From contig JANIIK010000745.1 in assembly GCA_027704905.1 (NCBI GenBank), forward strand, positions 47,501 to 111,500: a stretch of DNA of 64,000 nucleotides. Reading direction: 5' to 3'. The notes below the pieces were generated by a model. The model made no database searches, was not told where the DNA came from, and saw nothing but the letters and a program-made list of their open reading frames with translations. How positions within the stretch are numbered: the first letter of the stretch is position 1; every line of letters begins with the position of its first letter. The stretch is from Muraenolepis orangiensis. Lineage: Eukaryota > Chordata > Actinopteri > Gadiformes > Muraenolepididae. Below are positions 59,222 to 64,000 of this stretch, in pieces. Made by a program: the position numbers and the translations under genes.

Positions 59222-62200
59222 GGTGAGGAGGAGAGATGTGGGGGAGGGAGGAGAAGGAGGGAGGAGGAGAGAGGGAGGGAGAGGGAGGGAGGAGGAGGAG
59301 GAGGAGGAGGAGGAGGAGGAGGGAGGAGAAGGAGGGAGGAGGATAGAGGGAGGGAGGGAGAGGGAGGAGGAGGGAGAGATGTGGGGGAGGGAGGAGAAGG
59401 AGGGAGGAGGATAGAGGGAGGGAGGGAGAGGGAGGAGGAGGGAGAGAGGTGGTGAGGGAGGGAGGGAAGGAGGGAGGAGGATAGAGGGAGAGAGGGAGAG
59501 GGAGGAGGAGGAGGGAGGAGGATAGAGGGAGGGAGAGGGAGGAGGAGGGAGAGAGGTGGGGAGGGAGGAGAAGGAGGGAGGAGGATAGAGGGAGGGAGGA
59601 GGAGGGAGAGAGGTGGTGAGGGAGGAGAAGGAGGGAGGAGGATAGAGGGAGGGAGGGAGAGGGAGGAGGAGGGAGAGAGGTGGTGAGGGAGGAGAAGGAG
59701 GGAGGGGGATAGAGGGAGGGAGGAGGAGGGAGAGAGGTGGGGAGGGAAGGAGAAGGAGGGAGGAGGATAGAGGGAGGGAGGGAAGGGAGGAGGAGGGAGA
59801 GAGGTGGTGAGGGAGGGAGGGAGGAGGATAGAGGGAGGAGAGAGGTGGTGAGGGAGGAGGAGAAGGAGGGAGGAGGAGAGAGGGAGGGAGAGGGAGGGAG
59901 GAGGAGGAGGAGGAGGAGGAGAGGAGGAGGAGGAGGAGGAGGAGGAGGGAGGAGAAGGAGGGAGGAGGATAGAGGGAGGGAGGGAGAGGGAGGAGGAGGG
60001 AGAGAGTGGGGGAGGGAGGAGAAGGAGGGAGGAGGATAGAGGAGGGAGGGAGAGGGAGGAGGAGGGAGAGAGGTGGTGAGGGAGGGAGGGAAGGAGGAGG
60101 AGGGAGGAGGATAGAGGGAGAGAGGGAGAGGGAGGAGGAGGAGGGAGGAGGATAGAGGGAGGGAGAGGGAGGAGGAGGGAGAGAGGTGGGGAGGGAGGAG
60201 AAGGAGGGAGGAGGATAGAGGGAGGGAGGAGGAGGGAGAGAGGTGGTGAGGGAGGAGAAGGAGGGAGGAGGATAGAGGGAGGGAGGGAGAGGGAGGAGGA
60301 GGGAGAGAGGTGGTGAGGGAGGAGAAGGAGGGAGGGGGATAGAGGGAGGGAGGAGGAGGGAGAGAGGTGGGGAGGGAAGGAGAAGGAGGGAGGAGGATAG
60401 AGGGAGGGAGGGAGAGGGAGGAGGAGGGAGAGAGGTGGTGAGGGAGGGAGGAGGATAGAGGGAGGGAGAGAGGTGGTGAGGGAAGGAGGAGAAGGAGGGA
60501 GGAGGATAGAGGGAGGGAGAGGGAGGAGGAGGGAGAGAGGTGGGGAGGGAGGAGAAGGAGGGAGGAGGATAGAGGGAGGGAGGAGGAGGGAGAGAGGTGG
60601 TGAGGGAGGAGAAGGAGGGAGGAGGATAGAGGGAGGGAGGGAGAGGGAGGAGGAGGGAGAGAGGTGGTGAGGGAGGAGAAGGAGGGAGGAGGATAGAGGG
60701 AGGGAGGGAGAGGGAGGAGGAGGGAGAGATGTGGGGGAGGAGGAGAAGGAGGGAGGAGGATAGAGGGAGGGAGGGAGAGGGAGGAGGAGGGAGAGAGGTG
60801 GTGAGGGAGGGAGGGAAGGAGGGAGGAGGATAGAGGGAGAGAGGGAGAGGGAGGAGGAGGAGGGAGGAGGATAGAGGGAGGGAGAGGGAGGAGGAGGGAG
60901 AGAGGTGGGGAGGGAGGAGAAGGAGGGAGGAGGATAGAGGGAGGGAGGAGGAGGGAGAGAGGTGGTGAGGGAGGAGAAGGAGGGAGGAGGATAGAGGGAG
61001 GGAGGGAGAGGGAGGAGGAGGGAGAGAGGTGGTGAGGGAGGAGAAGGAGGGAGGGGGATAGAGGGAGGGAGGAGGAGGGAGAGAGGTGGGGAGGGAGGAG
61101 AAGGAGGGAGGAGGATAGAGGGAGGGAGGGAGAGGGAGGAGGAGGGAGAGAGGTGGTGAGGGAGGGAGGGAGGAGGATGAGGGAGGGAGAGAGGTGGTGA
61201 GGGAGGAGGAGAAGGAGGGAGGAGGAAGAGGGAGGGAGAGGGAGGAGGAGGGAGAGAGGTGGGGAGGGAGGAGAAGGAGGGAGGAGGATAGAGGGAGGGA
61301 GGAGGAGGGAGAGAGGTGGTGAGGGAGGAGAGGAGGGAGGAGGATAGAGGGAGGGAGGGAGAGGGAGGAGGAGGGAGAGAGGTGGTGAGGGAGGAGAAGG
61401 AGGGAGGAGGATAGAGGGAGGGAGGGAGAGGGAGGAGGAGGGAGAGAGGTGGTGAGGGAGGGAGGGAGGAGGGAGGAGGATAGAGGGAGAGAGGGAGAGG
61501 GAGGAGGAGGAGGGAGGAGGATAGAGGGAGGGAGAGGGAGGAGGAGGGAGAGAGGTGGGGAGGGAGGAGAAGGAGGGAGGAGGATAGAGGGAGGGAGGAG
61601 GAGGGAGAGAGGTGGTGAGGGAGGAGAGGAGGGAGGAGGATAGAGGGAGGGAGGGAGAGGGAGGAGGAGGGAGAGAGGTGGTGAGGGAGGAGAAGGAGGG
61701 AGGGGGATAGAGGGAGGGAGGAGGAGGGAGAGAGGTGGGGAGGGAAGGAGAAGGAGGGAGGAGGATAGAGGGAGGGAGGGAGAGGGAGGAGGAGGGAGAG
61801 AGGTGGGGAGGGAGGGAGGGAGGAGGATAGAGGGAGGGAGAGAGGTGGTGAGGGAAGGAGGAGAAGGAGGGAGGAGGATAGAGGGAGGGAGGGAGAGGGA
61901 GGAGGAGGGAGAGAGGTGGTGAGGGAGGGAGGAGAATGAGGGAGGGGATAGAGGGAGGGAGGGAGAGGGAGGAGGAGGAGGAAGAGAGGTGGTGAGGGAG
62001 GAGAAGGAGGGAGGAGGTAGAGGGAGGGAGAGAGAGGGAGGAGGAGGGAGAGAGGTGGGAGGGAAGGAGAGGAGGGAGGAGGATAGAGAGAGGGAGAGAG
62101 AGGGAGGAGGAGGAGGGAGAGAGGTGGGAGGGAGGAGAAGGAGGGAGGAGGATAGAGGGAGGGAGGGAGAGGGAGGAGGAGAGAGGTGGGGAGGGAGGAG

Positions 62201-63606
62201 AAGGAGGGAGGAGGATAGAGGGAGGGAGGGAGAGGGAGGAGGAGGGAGAGAGGTGGGAGGGAGGAGGGAGGGAGGGAGGAGGAGGGAGAGAGGTGGGGAG
62301 GAGAGGAGGGAGGAGGATAGAGGGAGGGAGGGAGAGGGAGGAGGAGGAAGAGAGGTGGTGAGGGAGGGAGGGAGGGAGGAGGATAGAGGGAGGGAGAGGG
62401 AGGGAGAGAGGTGGAAGGGAAGGAGGGAGGAGGATAGAGGGAGGGAGAGGGAGGGAGAGAGGTGGTAGGGAAGGAGGGAGGAGGATAGAGGGGGGAGGAG
62501 GAAGTGAGGTGGTGAGGGAGGAGGGAGGGAGGGAGGAGGAGGGAGAGAGGTGGGGAGGAGAAGGAGGGAGGAGGAGAGAGGGAGGGAGGGAGAGGGAGGA
62601 GGAGGAGAGAGGTGGTGAGGGAGGGAGGGAGGAGGAGAAGGAGGGAGAGGGAGGAGAGAGGTGGTGAGGGAGGAGAAGGAGGGAGGAGGATAGAGTGAGG
62701 GAGGAGAAGTAAGAGGTGTGAAGGGAGGGAGGGAGGAGGAGAAGGAAGGAGAGAGATGGGGGAGGGAGGAGGATATAGGGGGAGAAGTGGGGAGAGAGAG
62801 AGGGGGGAGAGAGGTAGGAGGGAGGAGGAGAAGGAGGGAGAGAGAGGTGGGGGAGGGGAAGGAGGATAGAGGGGGAGAGGTGGGGAGAGAGAGAAGGAGG
62901 GATAGAGGTGTGGAGGGAGAGAGAGGTGGGGGAGGGAGGAGGAGGGAGAGAGAGGTGGGGGAGGGGAAGAGGATAGAGGGGGAGAGGTGGGGAGAGAAGA
63001 GAAGGAGGGATAGAGGTGTGGAGGGAGGAGGATAAGGAGGGAGAGAGGTGGGGAGGAGAAGGAGAAGGCGGGAGAGAGAGGTGGGGGAGGGGAAGGAGGA
63101 GAGAGGGGGAGAGAGAGGTGGGGAGGGAGAAGGATGGAGAGAGGGTGGGGGAGGGCGGAATGTGGGTGAGGGAGGAGAAGGAGGTAGGAGGCGGAGGGAG
63201 AGAGGTGGCGAGGGAGGGAGGGAGGAAGAGGGAGGCAGTGAGGGAGGGAGAAGGGGAGGAAGGGAGGAAGAGGGAGTAGGAGGGGAGGGAGGAGAAGGAG
63301 GGAGGGAGAGGGAGGAGGAAGAGAGATGGGGAGGGAGGGAGGGACAGAGGGAGGGAGGGAGGAGGAGGGAGAGAGGTGGGGAGGAGAAGGAGGGAGGAGG
63401 ATAGAGGGAGAGAGGGAGAGGGGGAGAGGGAGGAGGAGGAGAGAGGTGGGGAGGGAGGGAGGGTGGAGGAGAAGGGAGATAGGTGGGGAGAGAAGAGAAG
63501 GAGGGAGAGGTGGGGGCGGGAGGAGGGAGGAGGATAGAGGGAGAGATTTGGGAGAGGGAGGAGAAGGAGCGAGGAGAGCGAGAGAGAGAGAGAGAGAGAG
63601 AGAGGA
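59222..63606. repeat. 4.4-kb purine-rich (GGA/GGGA) satellite array
   Basis: The plus strand is almost entirely A and G, broken mainly by ggtggtgagg and gata words. The local unit is roughly 50-75 bp (gagggaggagaaggagggag, gaggatagagggagggag, aggaggagggagagaggtgg). Longer blocks recur with the same variant order (for example 59440-59800, 60070-60430, 60800-61160). It decays toward 62500-63600 and ends in a GA tract (63578-63604). No coding content. Confidence 0.95.
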
Positions 63607-64000
63607 GGACCTCAGGTCACTGTGCCTCCTCTGTCCCTCTTACGACCTGAGGTGGATCCATTGTAAAGTCTTATAGCCACCAGGAGAAAGGACTTCCTGT
63701 GGCATCTGGGTGCTAACAGTCTGTAGCATCTGGGTGCTAACAGTCTGTAGCATCTGGGTGCTAACAGTCAGTAGCATCTGGGTGCTAACAGTCTGTAGCA
63801 TCTGGGTGCTAACAGTCTGTAGCATCTGGGTGCTAACAGTCTGTAGCTGAAGCTGCTCCTGTATGAGGACAGCACCCGGTGGAGAGGCTGAGAGTCACTG
63901 TCCATGATGCTCCACAGCTCGCACAGCCTCCTCCTCTCTGACACCACCACCGACCAATCAGGTTCCACCACCGCCGACCAATCAGGTTCCACCCCCGGGA
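63607..64000 (-). mobile_element. LINE RT C-terminal fragment with octapeptide expansion
   Basis: On the minus strand RRRLCELWSIMDSDSQPLHR, VLSSYRSSFSYRLLAPRC is the conserved end of a fish non-LTR RT (the LxxIMDxxxHPL...SFxxRLL pattern). An eightfold-codon unit then repeats at 63840-63690 and another frame gives SFLLVAIRLYNG, the usual last residues. The fragment runs off the window edge. Confidence 0.7.
63690..63845. repeat. 24-bp repeat x6 in an RT frame
   Basis: gcatctgggtgctaacagtc plus tgta repeats six times at 24-bp spacing, eight codons (RLLAPRCY on the minus strand), so the RT frame is kept. Confidence 0.93.

Overview
This looks like nuclear DNA from a teleost fish. Three things point that way: a TRIM gene of the fish PRY-SPRY kind, a fish-type NLR gene (FISNA-NACHT, 174-bp LRR exons, terminal B30.2 exon), and many fish-style non-LTR retrotransposon fragments. 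By eye about a third of the window is micro- or minisatellite. Such density is known from cod-like (gadiform) fishes, but that placement is a guess. No prokaryotic features are present. Almost every long open frame in the repeat tracts is an artefact of repeat units divisible by three.

Layout. 1-5293: a deleted LINE copy, then a nearly full-length LINE (endonuclease 2131-3503, reverse transcriptase 3443-5008, 3' tail of ACTTG repeats). 5678-9338 (+): a two-exon TRIM E3 ligase gene with RING, two B-boxes and coiled coil in one exon, a 2.0-kb intron holding a truncated hAT-type transposase frame, and a PRY-SPRY exon. 9340-20160: satellite arrays mixed with LINE/RTE fragments, ending in a 3.5-kb array with a 1,091-bp higher-order duplication. 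20161-26150: mostly unique intergenic DNA with tRNA-like SINE pieces. 26645-28822: a 2.2-kb CT-rich array.

29629-45604 (-): the NLR gene. Its exons, in order of transcription, are short N-terminal exons at about 45.6-44.1 kb, a pre-FISNA exon, a 1.77-kb FISNA-NACHT exon, five 174-bp LRR exons, a 47-bp linker exon and a B30.2 exon. Splice phases agree from the pre-FISNA exon to the stop codon; the most 5' joins are unresolved. Two LRR exons sit in nearly identical tandem 1,686-bp blocks, and every intron separating one of the four near-identical LRR exons from the next carries the same roughly 27-bp minisatellite. The gene's introns also host a LINE 3' end and a two-exon SWIM-finger element on the opposite strand.

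45.6-64 kb: tandem arrays, a decayed antisense LINE (48.5-49.8 kb), an interrupted RT pseudogene (50.2-51.95 kb), more LINE 3' ends, and a 4.4-kb purine-rich array ending in another RT fragment.

The most interesting relation is between the two immune genes. The TRIM and NLR genes share the B30.2 exon, the splice donor before it, the start of the intron after that donor, and a CA repeat right after the stop codon. This suggests that a whole 3' cassette, not only a protein domain, was exchanged between the two families.
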